Notes under the pieces: generated by a model | What the model saw: only the letters and a program-made list of their open reading frames with translations | Databases searched by the model: none | Told to the model about the DNA's origin: nothing | Shown: one piece after another, positions 37,144 through 46,123 of the stretch | Position numbering within the stretch: position 1 is the stretch's first letter | How the letters are laid out: each line of letters starts with the position of its first letter | Made by a program: the position numbers and the translations under genes | Assembly (NCBI RefSeq): GCF_021290925.1 | Contig: NZ_JAJSLX010000002.1 | Location: 833,001 to 897,000, forward strand | Length of the DNA: 64,000 nucleotides | Reading direction: 5' to 3' | Source: Sessilibacter corallicola | Lineage (GTDB): Bacteria > Pseudomonadota > Gammaproteobacteria > Pseudomonadales > Cellvibrionaceae

Positions 37144-37902
37144 ATGATTATGAACTTTACCAACAAAGTTGCGGTGGTTACCGGCGGTGCCCGAGATATC
37201 GGTAAAGCTATCTCTTTGCGTTTAGCTTCTCAAGGCGCGAAGGTGGTGGTGAATTATTACGGAAGCCAAGCATCGGCAGATGAAACACTTGCGGAGATTC
37301 AATCCGCTGGAGGTGAAGCCATTCTCTTCAAGGGTGATATGACTGTCGAAGCCGATGTTCAGGCAATGGTTGAAAAAACCCAAGCGGCATTTGGTGCCTC
37401 TATTGATATTTTGGTAAATGTAGTGGGGGGATTGGTTGCTCGTAAAACCCTGCCTGAAATGGATCTCGAATTTTTTAATAACGTTATTCAGCTCAATTTA
37501 AACAGTACTTTTTTGGTCACCAAAGCGGTGCTTCCTTATATGCCTGAGGGTAGTTCGATTATTAATTTCTCGTCTCAAGCAGCGAAAGATGGTGGAGGAC
37601 CTGGGGCGTCTGCCTATGCGGCGTCTAAAGGCGCGGTAACTACCTTTACTCGTTCATTGGCAAAAGAATTAGGACCGAAAAATATTCGCGTTAATTCTTT
37701 GTGCTGTGGCGTAATCAGTACCACCTTTCACGATACCTTCAATACATTGGAAGGCCGTAAAAATATTGCCAGTGGAACACCGTTGCGTCGCGAGGGAACA
37801 TCAAGCGAAGTGGCGGATGTTGTTGCCTATTTAGCATCTAATGAATCGAGTTTTATAACCGGTGTTAATTTAGATGTGAATGGCGGTTTGCTATTTTCCT
37901 AA
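37144..37902 (+). CDS. SDR-family oxidoreductase, possible DEH reductase
   Basis: The 252-residue short-chain dehydrogenase has a Rossmann motif TGGARDIG and the catalytic Ser (NFSSQAA) and YAASK. The usual NNAG motif is changed to NVVGG. The cluster context suggests reduction of DEH to 2-keto-3-deoxygluconate, a reaction done by SDR enzymes in several alginate degraders. A second candidate of another family is encoded at 41356, so which one is the main DEH reductase is open. AGAGG lies five bases before the first ATG. Confidence 0.85.
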   Translation: MIMNFTNKVAVVTGGARDIGKAISLRLASQGAKVVVNYYGSQASADETLAEIQSAGGEAILFKGDMTVEADVQAMVEKTQAAFGASIDILVNVVGGLVARKTLPEMDLEFFNNVIQLNLNSTFLVTKAVLPYMPEGSSIINFSSQAAKDGGGPGASAYAASKGAVTTFTRSLAKELGPKNIRVNSLCCGVISTTFHDTFNTLEGRKNIASGTPLRREGTSSEVADVVAYLASNESSFITGVNLDVNGGLLFS

Positions 37903-37958
37903 ACGCAACGATTGTCAATTTCCATTCTGATTCGCAAAAAATTGAGAAGTAATGACCG

Positions 37959-38903
37959 ATGTCTAAAAAAGTCGCCTTAATCGGAGAGAGCATGCTGGAG
38001 CTTTCTCGACAATCTCGTGAGTTGTCGTCCGGTAATTTATCCATGAATTTATCCTACGGTGGCGATACGTTAAATTCCGCCGTCTACATGGCTCGCTTAG
38101 GCGTCGATGTAGATTACGTTACCGCCTTGGGCGATGATGCCATGAGTGCTTGGATGATTCAGCAATGGCGTGATGAAAACGTGGGTTGTGAATTAATTGA
38201 GCGTATTCACGACAGTGTGCCCGGTATTTACTTGGTTTCAGTTGATGATTCTGGTGAACGATCATTTTCTTACTGGCGAGACAGCGCACCGGCTCGACGT
38301 TTGTTTGACGATCAAAAAAAATCGGAAAATTTATTTGCTGAGCTCAAAGAATACGATTGGCTCTGTTTATCGGGAATTACACTGGCAATTTATCAAGAGT
38401 CATCGCGTCAACGCTTATTTGATTTAATTGCCCGTTATCGAGCTGCCGGTGGACAAGTCTTATTCGACAGTAATTATCGCCCCAAATTATGGGAGAGCGT
38501 GGCCAGTGCCCAGGTAGCGTATCAATCGATGTATCAGCTAACTGATTTAGCCTTACCCACGCTCGAAGACGAACAAGCACTGTTTGGTGATAACGATAAA
38601 AACGAGATTATCAACAGAATTAAAACATGGGGCGTTTCAGAAATTGTGTTGAAGATGGGCGGCACCGGTTGTCAGGTGGTGTGTAATGATAAGAGTGAAT
38701 TGGTTGCCTCGCATAAAGTCGATGTGATTGATACCACCTCTGCCGGAGATTCTTTTAACGCGGGTTATCTGGCGGCTCGATTAAAAGGCAGTTCTCCACA
38801 GGAAGCGGCATTGGAAGGCCACAATTTAGCATCGGTAGTGATTCAGCACCGCGGGGCTATTATTCCCATGCATAGCATGCCTAATTCATCTTCAACGGTT
38901 TAA
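37959..38903 (+). CDS. kdgK: 2-keto-3-deoxygluconate kinase
   Basis: A 314-residue PfkB-family sugar kinase. The N-terminal MSKKVALIGESMLELS and the glycine-rich LSYGGDTLNSAVYMARLG bind the sugar. The C-terminal signature DTTSAGDSFNAGYLAARL holds the catalytic Asp and anion hole. It phosphorylates KDG to KDPG for Entner-Doudoroff cleavage; the aldolase is not in the window. It lies 56 bases after the SDR gene in the operon. Confidence 0.92.
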   Translation: MSKKVALIGESMLELSRQSRELSSGNLSMNLSYGGDTLNSAVYMARLGVDVDYVTALGDDAMSAWMIQQWRDENVGCELIERIHDSVPGIYLVSVDDSGERSFSYWRDSAPARRLFDDQKKSENLFAELKEYDWLCLSGITLAIYQESSRQRLFDLIARYRAAGGQVLFDSNYRPKLWESVASAQVAYQSMYQLTDLALPTLEDEQALFGDNDKNEIINRIKTWGVSEIVLKMGGTGCQVVCNDKSELVASHKVDVIDTTSAGDSFNAGYLAARLKGSSPQEAALEGHNLASVVIQHRGAIIPMHSMPNSSSTV

Positions 38904-38917
38904 GTTGGACTGCGCCA

Positions 38918-41164
38918 ATGAACAATAAGGGTTTAATCAAGCTATTTTTAGTTGCCTCAATACTGTGTTTTTCAGTGATTTCACAGGCTCAAAATCATCC
39001 GGGATTAATTTTAACAAAATCGGGCGTCGAAGAAATAAGAACGAATTTGGGCAGCGTTCCTTTATTTGATCAGACCTTACGTGATGTCAAAGAAGAGATT
39101 GATGCTGAGATTGCCACAGGTATTTACATGCCGATTCCCAAAGATTATTCGGGCGGTTATACCCATGAGCGACATAAGCGAAATTTCATTGTTGCGCAAA
39201 AAGCGGGTGTGCTTTTTCAAATTCTTCAAGACGAAAAGTATGCGAAATACGTTCGCGATATGTTGTTTCAATATGAAGCTATGTACAAAGATCTACCTGT
39301 TCATCCGCAGACACGATCTTATGCTCGCGGAAAATTATTTTGGCAGTGCTTGAACGACAGCAATTGGCTGGTTTTTATGAGCCAAGCGTACGATACGATT
39401 TACGAATGGCTTTCACCAAGTGAGCGTCAGCAATTAGAAAATAATTTATTTCGTCCATTTGCCGATTTTATTTCTATAGAAAACCCTCAATTTTATAATC
39501 GAATTCATAATCACAGTACTTGGGGTAATGCTGCCGTCGGAATGCTCGGATTAGTGCTTGACGATCAAGAACTCATTGAAAGGGCTCTGTACGGAATTGA
39601 AAACGATGGCCTTGAGGCTGGTTTAAAAGATAACGATGGCGGTTTTATTAAGGTTGAAGGTCAAAAAGCCGGTTTTCTGGCGAATTTAGAGGAGCCATTT
39701 TCGCCCGATGGCTATTTTACCGAAGGTCCGTATTATCAGCGTTACGCCATGTATCCGTTCCTTATTTTTTCATTAGCAATGCACAATAAAAAGCCGGAGT
39801 TGGCTGTGCTGGAGCACAAAAATGGCGTATTAATGAAAGCCGTTACTGCGTTATTAAACCTGTCGGACGCCGATGGTGAGTTTTTTCTCCTGAATGATGC
39901 TCAAAAGGGAATGTCTTATAAATCACGTGAATTAGTGACAGCGGTCGACATTGCTTATTATTACGGTGGTTTTAATCCTCAATTGCTGGATGTCGCCAAA
40001 GCGCAAAATCAAGTTACGTTAGATCAAGCAGGGTTGGCTGTGGCGAAAGACCTTCATTCAGGTAAAGCGCAAACTTTTATTAAGAAGTCAGTTAATCTAT
40101 CGGATGGCCCTGGCGGCAACCAAGGTGGTGTGAGCGTTATTCGGTATGGTAATGAGGATTTATCGCTGGTGTTTAAATACACAGCGCATGGGCTAAGCCA
40201 CGGTCATTACGATAAATTATCGTTCTCCCTTTTTGAACACGGTAATGAAGTTCTCCAAGATTACGGACTGGTGCGTTTTGTTAACATTGAGCAAAAAGGT
40301 GGTGGCAATTATCTAAAAGAAAATAATACCTGGGCAAAGCAAACCGTTGCTCATAACACCCTGGTTCAAAACGAAACGTCCCATTTTAACGGCGATTATG
40401 CCACTGGCAGCCAATATCATTCGTTTTTGCATTTTTACAATGACGACAACGAAAATATTCAAATTGTCAGTGCTAAAGAAACTAACGCTTATCCAGGTAC
40501 TGAACTTCATCGCACGATGGCGATGATTAAACACCACGATTTCGAAAAGCCATTCGTATTAGATCTGTTAAAAGTTTCGTCAAAGCGTAAAAACCAATAC
40601 GATTTACCATTTTATTATCTAGGACAAATGATTGATACCAACTTTGATTATCAATCACCGCAACAGCTGCAAGCACTGGGTAAATCCAACGGTTATCAGC
40701 ATTTGTATTTAGAAGGCAAAGGGTCTGCTGCCGGCGATAATGTTCAATTCACCTGGTTGGGAAATCACAAATATTACACGTTAACCTCGGTGGTTGATCA
40801 AGCAGACGAACTTTTGTTAACCCGTTTGGGTGCCAATGATCCGAAGTTTAATCTTCGCAGAGACGCAGGTTTTATGCTGCGCAGAAAAAATACAAGCAAC
40901 ACAGTTTTTGCGTCTATTATCGAACCTCATGGTAGCTACAGTCCTGTGACGGAATTATCACTTAATTCCAACAGTAATGTTGACCGTATAAATGTGGTGC
41001 GCGATGACAAACATTACACGGCGGTTGATATAAAAACTGTCAACGGTGGACAAATGCTATTGATCGTTGCAAACACCGATGCCAATGATTCCAAAAGTCA
41101 TCGAATTAAAATCTCAAATACAACCTACAAATGGCAAGGGCCGTTTTTCCTGAAAGTAAATTAA
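38918..41164 (+). CDS. Oligoalginate lyase, polysaccharide lyase family 17
   Basis: The 748-residue protein has a Sec signal peptide ending SQAQ. An alpha/alpha-toroid alginate_lyase domain (about 50-380) follows, then a heparinase II/III-like beta-sheet domain (about 390-740). IHNHSTWG (Asn-His), TEGPYYQRYA (Tyr), SHGHYDKL (His) and NYLKENNTWAKQTVAHNT (Tyr) match the active-site residues known from Alg17C-type PL17 lyases. It releases unsaturated monomers from oligoalginate ends, probably in the periplasm. It starts 14 bases after kdgK. Confidence 0.94.
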   Translation: MNNKGLIKLFLVASILCFSVISQAQNHPGLILTKSGVEEIRTNLGSVPLFDQTLRDVKEEIDAEIATGIYMPIPKDYSGGYTHERHKRNFIVAQKAGVLFQILQDEKYAKYVRDMLFQYEAMYKDLPVHPQTRSYARGKLFWQCLNDSNWLVFMSQAYDTIYEWLSPSERQQLENNLFRPFADFISIENPQFYNRIHNHSTWGNAAVGMLGLVLDDQELIERALYGIENDGLEAGLKDNDGGFIKVEGQKAGFLANLEEPFSPDGYFTEGPYYQRYAMYPFLIFSLAMHNKKPELAVLEHKNGVLMKAVTALLNLSDADGEFFLLNDAQKGMSYKSRELVTAVDIAYYYGGFNPQLLDVAKAQNQVTLDQAGLAVAKDLHSGKAQTFIKKSVNLSDGPGGNQGGVSVIRYGNEDLSLVFKYTAHGLSHGHYDKLSFSLFEHGNEVLQDYGLVRFVNIEQKGGGNYLKENNTWAKQTVAHNTLVQNETSHFNGDYATGSQYHSFLHFYNDDNENIQIVSAKETNAYPGTELHRTMAMIKHHDFEKPFVLDLLKVSSKRKNQYDLPFYYLGQMIDTNFDYQSPQQLQALGKSNGYQHLYLEGKGSAAGDNVQFTWLGNHKYYTLTSVVDQADELLLTRLGANDPKFNLRRDAGFMLRRKNTSNTVFASIIEPHGSYSPVTELSLNSNSNVDRINVVRDDKHYTAVDIKTVNGGQMLLIVANTDANDSKSHRIKISNTTYKWQGPFFLKVN

Positions 41165-41355
41165 ACAGTACGAAACGACTTAGGCTAACGCCTTAAACCA
41201 GCTAACTGACAATCTCTGGGTGTTGCTGGAAGTCATTAACCGCTTACAGATCAACTTCTATTTCGCTTCGCTCGATTAATTGGGCGTGACGGGTTCGCTT
41301 GTCTCAAAAATAGATATTGATTTACGAGCAAAGTCTAAAATATTAGGAGTTTATT

Positions 41356-42234
41356 ATGACTAAACCTGTGATTGGTTTTATTGGCTTGGGCCTTATGGGC
41401 GGTAATATGGTTGAATGCCTGCAAAAAAATGGCTTTGCACCCATAGTAATGGATTTAGATAAAGAAGCCGTTGCTGCGGTGGTTGCTCGTGGTGCAACGG
41501 AAGCAACATCCGCTGCGGAGCTTGCGTCGGCGTGTGATATTATCATGCTCTGTCTGACCACTTCTGCGGTGGTAGAAAAATTAATGTATGCGGAAGATGG
41601 AATTTTAGCGGGTATTAAAGAAGGCGCGGTTGTTGTTGATTACGGCACGTCAATTCCCGCATCTACCCGAAAAATAGGTGCCGATCTAGCGAAGAAAGGT
41701 GCAGGTATGGTAGATGCACCACTGGGGCGTACTCCTGCACACGCCAAAGAGGGTTTGCTGAATATTATGACGGCTGGAGATAAACCACATTTCGACAAGG
41801 TTAAAACAGTGTTAGAAATTCAGGGCGAAAATGTTTTTTACCTTGGTGCGTTAGGCGCAGGCCATACCACAAAGCTTATCAATAATTTTATGGGGATGAC
41901 GACCGTTTGTACTATGTCACAAGCCTTTGCTGTCGCAGATCGCGCGGGCGTTGATCGTCAACAATTATTCGACATTATGTCGACGGGTCCGTCGAGTTCT
42001 CCTTTCATGCAATTTTGTAAGAACTACGCGGTTGATGGCGTGAGTGATCTAGGTTTCTCGATTGCGAATGCCAACAAAGATTTGGGTTATTTCCTAGAAA
42101 TGGTTAACGACTTGGGTACGCGTGCGTTAATTGCTGAAGGAACGTCGTCCAATTTGAGCGCCGCTGTAAACGCCGATATGGGAAGTGGCAATGTGCCAGA
42201 AATTTTTGATTATTTTCTTACACTAGATCGCTGA
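41356..42234 (+). CDS. dehR: 3-hydroxyisobutyrate dehydrogenase-family reductase, likely DEH reductase
   Basis: The 292-residue beta-hydroxyacid dehydrogenase has GFIGLGLMGGNM for NAD(P), the substrate motif DAPLGRTPAHAKEG, and catalytic Lys in GAGHTTKLINNFMG. Vibrio DEH reductases belong to this family, and its place 190 bases after the PL17 gene supports the same role, reduction of DEH to KDG. It could also be a tartronate-semialdehyde or hydroxyisobutyrate enzyme, hence moderate trust in the symbol. TTAGGAG precedes the ATG; it may have its own promoter. Confidence 0.8.
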   Translation: MTKPVIGFIGLGLMGGNMVECLQKNGFAPIVMDLDKEAVAAVVARGATEATSAAELASACDIIMLCLTTSAVVEKLMYAEDGILAGIKEGAVVVDYGTSIPASTRKIGADLAKKGAGMVDAPLGRTPAHAKEGLLNIMTAGDKPHFDKVKTVLEIQGENVFYLGALGAGHTTKLINNFMGMTTVCTMSQAFAVADRAGVDRQQLFDIMSTGPSSSPFMQFCKNYAVDGVSDLGFSIANANKDLGYFLEMVNDLGTRALIAEGTSSNLSAAVNADMGSGNVPEIFDYFLTLDR

Positions 42235-42424
42235 TTTGTTCAGCTTGGTGAAGTCATTTTAAAATCACAACGTCTGTTGAGTTTAATGCGTTTTAATAGC
42301 GATTTTATTGAAAGGCTTTTGCAGACGTTTGGTTCTAAAATGACTTGTATGCCCAGTTGCGGAGTAGCTTGATTACTTTTAGGCGTATCAACGTTATTTG
42401 CGATTCAGTTTGATGGTAATCACA

Positions 42425-42844
42425 CTAAGCAAATTTCAAAATTTGCATTGTTGAATCATTAACGACATCGGCAAGGGTATACTTTTTTAGATGCCTTAAA
42501 TATTCTCGTTGTGCCTGCCATAAATAGGTTTTTAGCGAACAGTTGCTGCTAAGTGTGCATTTAGGGGTTTCGCAATTTACCGGCGAAAGCGTTTTTTCCA
42601 TTCGTATAATAATGTCTGCTATTTCAATCTCGTGTGGTGCCACGGCCAAGCGAATACCGCCTTTTTTTCCTCGAACAGATTCCACCCAACCAATATTGAC
42701 CAATTTATTGACTACTTTCATCAAGTGGCTTTTCGATAATTCAAAGGTATCGGCAATGGATTGTATGGTTGTCAGTGATTCATCGTGAGACGCCAAATAA
42801 ATCAGAGTTCGAAAGGCAAAATCAGTATGCTTGGTCAGTTGCAT
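42425..42844 (-). CDS. nsrR: Nitric-oxide-sensing Rrf2 repressor NsrR
   Basis: The 139-residue protein begins MQLTKHTDFAFRTLIYLA and has a winged helix with GWVESVRGKKGGIRLA. Cys91, Cys96 and Cys102 sit in NCETPKCTLSSNCSL at the same positions and spacing as in E. coli NsrR, where they bind an iron-sulfur cluster that is attacked by nitric oxide. It usually represses hmp, ytfE and related genes, none of which are here, so its targets lie elsewhere. Confidence 0.9.
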   Translation of the reverse strand: MQLTKHTDFAFRTLIYLASHDESLTTIQSIADTFELSKSHLMKVVNKLVNIGWVESVRGKKGGIRLAVAPHEIEIADIIIRMEKTLSPVNCETPKCTLSSNCSLKTYLWQAQREYLRHLKKYTLADVVNDSTMQILKFA

Positions 42845-43041
42845 GGTAACACTGCTCTCATTTAGGTAAAGGCGAAATTAGATTTAAACTCCGATTCACT
42901 CGACATGAAAATTGTTGAGTAATAGTGCTCTCGGTCTAATCGTTCATATTGAATAGAGCTTTCAATAGTTATGCCATTTGTGGGGTATGAGAAGAAATGT
43001 GTTTCTAATTTGAGGGAAATGAGCAAAATTTCGATACAAAA

Positions 43042-43076
43042 AAGCCTCTGGTCAACGTTATTGTTACTCAGAGGCT
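43042..43076 (-). terminator. Leftward terminator resembling an inverted-repeat end
   Basis: Read leftward, AGCCTCTG pairs perfectly with CAGAGGCT over an 18-base loop and is followed by six Ts. It directly abuts copy B of the 265-bp element and shares CCTCTGAGTAAC with that element's ends. Confidence 0.7.
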
Positions 43077-43080
43077 GATT

Positions 43081-43345
43081 AGGAACCTCTGAATAACTCC
43101 AAGATCACTCAGGCCAAGGAGTTTTTTTCTGATCAAGGCGTGCTTTTGAAGGTCTAACGGGTTAAATCGAAAAAGCACAACGCAGAGCAGGAAAAAACCG
43201 GAAGGCCCTGTAAGGCGTGGCCTCAAGCGCACATTTGCGGCGTTGCCGTTTTTATTAAGGACTACGGCCATTAATTGCAAACGGCGTCTTGCAACTGCAC
43301 GCTTGAGATCACGCTGAGTAATTTTGGAGTTACTCAGAGGTTCCT
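43081..43345. mobile_element. 265-bp MITE-like element, copy B
   Basis: It has the same length as copy A (11637-11901) and is highly similar inside. Its ends (AGGAACCTCTGAATAACTCC and the matching right end) differ from copy A at several positions, yet left and right still pair with about one mismatch. Outside the ends TTAG and CTAG can be read. No transposase. It lies between nsrR and the DEAD-box gene, inside the 3-prime region of the latter. Confidence 0.82.
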
Positions 43346-43422
43346 AGCTAGGATCTAGCTAAAGGCTTTAAAGTACCGGCAAATCATTGATTGATGCGTG
43401 CCTATATTTTGAAGTTGCCTAT

Positions 43423-44808
43423 TTAATCTTTTTTTGCCTTTTTAAAGGGCGCAAAACCGTCGTCTAATGATCGATCTGGTGCTTTTTCTGCGGTTTGGGA
43501 TTTCTTCGGCGCAGGACCAAATCGTTTTGGTCGACCTTTATTTTGTGTGTCACGCGCCCTAACTTTGTTTTTGGGTTTCGCGTTTTTCTCAGGTTTCGAT
43601 GCAGTTTTTTTCTTACCGGCGGCTTTTCCTGACGATTTTAATTTTTCTGGACCTTTGTATTTTGCTGTCAGGCCGGGTACCGATATTTTGGTAAAGGTTT
43701 CGCCCACGGCATTTTCACAGCGCGCTTTATTGTTCCAATCTGGAGCGCAAATAAAACAAACCGATAAACCGGTGGCGCCGGCGCGGCCTGTTCTTCCCGA
43801 GCGGTGAATATAGTCTTCGGTGCTGCGGGCCATGTCGTATTGGATAACGCCTTTAACGCCTGTGATGTCTAATCCTCGCGCGGCAACATCGGTGGCAACC
43901 AGTACTTTAAACTTATGGGTTCGAAATGCCTTGAGAATTTGCTTTCTCTGATCTTGAGTCATGTCGCCGTGTAAGCAACCTGCGTGATGACCCAAATAAT
44001 CGAGCACGCCTCTCAAGCGATTGGCTTGTGCTTTGGTGTTGGTAAAGACAATGCATTTTTCGAAGTCGCTGGTTTTTAGCAGCTGATCAATCGCTTTTTG
44101 CTTAAATTTTTCATCGTCACACAAAACAAACTGGTGCGTAATGTTTGAGTTGCTCTTTAGGCGCTCGCGATCTTTGATGGTCACTGGATTGTCTAAAATC
44201 GAATGGGCGATTCTGACCAGTTGAGGGTTTTCTAATGTAGCGGAAAACAGCAGATTTTGGCGTTGGTCGTTGGCTTGTTCGGCGATGGCTTCGATGTCGT
44301 CTTTAAAGCCGAGATCTAACATTCGATCGGCTTCGTCGAAAACCAAAAATTCCAGATCGTTGAGATCGGTGGAATTGCGGCGTAAATGGTCGGTGAGTCG
44401 GCCCGGTGTTGCTACGATAAACTCGGGATTTTTCCGCAGTAATGCCGCTTGGTATTTAAATTCTGCGCCACCGGTAAGCAAGGTGTAATTCAAATGCACG
44501 TGCGCTGCAAAGTTTTTGATTTGCTGACCGATTTGCTCGGCTAGCTCACGCGTAGGCGTCAGGATCAGTGCTCGGCAACCGGTGCGAGGCGAGGGCTGAG
44601 TCAGCATTTTTTGCATGATCGGTAGCAAAAACGCCAAGGTTTTTCCTGTTCCCGTTTGTGCCGAGGCAATGACTTCGCGGCCTTCGAGAATGGTAGGAAT
44701 GGCTTGTTGCTGAATGGCGGTCGGCTCAGAAAGATTTAGGTTCGCAAGCGCTGCGTTAATCTTTTGATCGAAATTGAAGTTACTGAAAGTGGTTGTTGGT
44801 TCGCTCAA
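43423..44808 (-). CDS. DEAD-box RNA helicase, RhlE-like
   Basis: The protein of about 461 residues has all helicase motifs: Q-motif (FSNFNFDQKINAALANL...TAIQ), AQTGTGKT (I), PTRELAEQ (Ia), DEAD (II), SAT (III), ARGLDI (V) and HRSGRTGRAG (VI). A lysine-rich C-terminal tail (about 385-461) is typical of RNA-binding RhlE/SrmB-type helicases. It likely helps ribosome assembly or RNA decay. The start is a TTG with GAGG six bases upstream; a TTG four codons earlier is the alternative. Confidence 0.9.
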   Translation of the reverse strand: MSEPTTTFSNFNFDQKINAALANLNLSEPTAIQQQAIPTILEGREVIASAQTGTGKTLAFLLPIMQKMLTQPSPRTGCRALILTPTRELAEQIGQQIKNFAAHVHLNYTLLTGGAEFKYQAALLRKNPEFIVATPGRLTDHLRRNSTDLNDLEFLVFDEADRMLDLGFKDDIEAIAEQANDQRQNLLFSATLENPQLVRIAHSILDNPVTIKDRERLKSNSNITHQFVLCDDEKFKQKAIDQLLKTSDFEKCIVFTNTKAQANRLRGVLDYLGHHAGCLHGDMTQDQRKQILKAFRTHKFKVLVATDVAARGLDITGVKGVIQYDMARSTEDYIHRSGRTGRAGATGLSVCFICAPDWNNKARCENAVGETFTKISVPGLTAKYKGPEKLKSSGKAAGKKKTASKPEKNAKPKNKVRARDTQNKGRPKRFGPAPKKSQTAEKAPDRSLDDGFAPFKKAKKD

Positions 44809-45119
44809 GGCTGGCCTCAAATGTATAACGAATTTTAAAAGCTTAGCGGTACAGACAAACGGCGTGACTTTAATTTGAACGAATTATGGTTCAATGAAGT
44901 ATGAGCGTCTAATAAGCGGCAGCGTTAAGCCCTGTTTTGGCTTAGGCACCTCGGTTTTACTCAGTTATTACCCAGCTGTGTTTGGCTGGGGTTGCTTCTG
45001 AGGTAAAACGAGGGTCCGTAATGCCGTCATCAAACTGCAATTATCGCATAAGCGCGGTAGGTTGTACGCTCGGTGTGAGAAATTTAGTGTCATTAGCATA
45101 AAACAGATAAGGAACCGGT
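44809..45119. other. Divergent intergenic region, no gene seen
   Basis: About 310 bases between the helicase and hydrolase genes. It contains GCTGTGTTTGGCTGGGGTTGC-like repeats but no clear terminator or strong promoter. Confidence 0.35.
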
Positions 45120-46022
45120 ATGAAGTGGGGATTAGTAAAACGATACGCGATGACTTTGGTCGCAGCGACAACATTGTCCGCCCAAAGCTATGGCGAAGAG
45201 AAAAAGCCGAAGGTTTCGACCGAAAAGGTGACGGATTCTATTTATATGATTACCGGACGTGGCGGTAATGTCGGGCTATTTTTTGGCGAAGATACTACCA
45301 TCTTAATCGATGATAAATTCGCGCCATTAGCAAAGCCTATTATTGCTTCGGTTGCTGAAATTACCGATTCACCGGTGGAATATTTGTTAAACACGCATTT
45401 TCACGGCGATCACACTGGTGGCAATGAGCATTTCGGTAAAACCGGTGCAATCATTGTGGCCCACGATAATGTCAGAAAAACACTCTCAACAGGCGGTGAA
45501 ATTAAAGCTTTCAACAGTACTTTTGAAGCCACAGCCGATGTTGGCTTGCCAAGCATCACCTTTAATGACCGCATGGTTTTTCACGTTAACAACGAAACCG
45601 TTTCTCTCCAACATTACCCCAGCGCCCATACCGACGGCGACGGCGTGATCTATTTTGAAAAAGAGAATGTGATTCATGCCGGTGATATTTTCTTTAACGG
45701 TGTTTACCCGTTCGTTGATATTGGCAACGGCGGTTCGGTTCAGGGTGTGATTTCGGCGGTTGAGAAAATGCTGGAAAAAGCCGACGGCAAAACAAAGATT
45801 ATCCCAGGTCACGGCCCGTTGAGTAATCGTGCCGATCTTGAGGCGTATTTGGATATGCTGAAAACAACGCTAAAGCGCGTTGCTGATATGAAAGCGCAGG
45901 GATTGTCCAGGCAAGAGGTTCTAGCAAAGGCGCCGACGGCTGATTACGACAAAACTTGGAACAAAGGCGGTATTAAAGCCAATGTTTGGGTATCCACGCT
46001 TTACAGCACACTCGATGAGTAA
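45120..46022 (+). CDS. Secreted metallo-beta-lactamase-fold hydrolase
   Basis: The 300-residue protein has an N-terminal signal-like segment (YAMTLVAATTLSAQSYG). Zinc ligands of the MBL fold are visible: NTHFHGDHTGG (HxHxDH), YPSAHTDGDG, HAGDIFF and PGHGP. The protein resembles environmental MBL hydrolases of the quinoprotein-relay/SoxH-like type rather than a proven antibiotic-resistance enzyme. Substrate unknown. AAGGA precedes the ATG. It is followed by a strong bidirectional terminator. Confidence 0.85.
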   Translation: MKWGLVKRYAMTLVAATTLSAQSYGEEKKPKVSTEKVTDSIYMITGRGGNVGLFFGEDTTILIDDKFAPLAKPIIASVAEITDSPVEYLLNTHFHGDHTGGNEHFGKTGAIIVAHDNVRKTLSTGGEIKAFNSTFEATADVGLPSITFNDRMVFHVNNETVSLQHYPSAHTDGDGVIYFEKENVIHAGDIFFNGVYPFVDIGNGGSVQGVISAVEKMLEKADGKTKIIPGHGPLSNRADLEAYLDMLKTTLKRVADMKAQGLSRQEVLAKAPTADYDKTWNKGGIKANVWVSTLYSTLDE

Positions 46023-46052
46023 GCTTGTAAGTTGCGATCGAGAATTCAGAAA

Positions 46053-46086
46053 AAATAAAAGCGAGTATTAACTCGCTTTTATTTTA
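46053..46086. terminator. Bidirectional rho-independent terminator
   Basis: AAAAGCGAG and CTCGCTTTT form a perfect stem over a six-base loop, with T-rich tails on both strands. It separates the convergent MBL-hydrolase and rapA genes. Confidence 0.92.
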
Positions 46087-46123
46087 TGGAGGTTTTTTAG
46101 GGTTTGGTTCTATTCAGTTAATG

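Noticed and set aside
42425-42844. IscR or generic Rrf2 regulator in place of NsrR
   Set aside because: Cys91/96/102 and the NCxxxxC spacing match NsrR, and the IscR-type cysteine pattern is absent.
45120-46022. Metallo-beta-lactamase antibiotic-resistance gene
   Set aside because: It has the fold and zinc ligands, but the sequence looks like an environmental hydrolase, and nothing in the context points to resistance.
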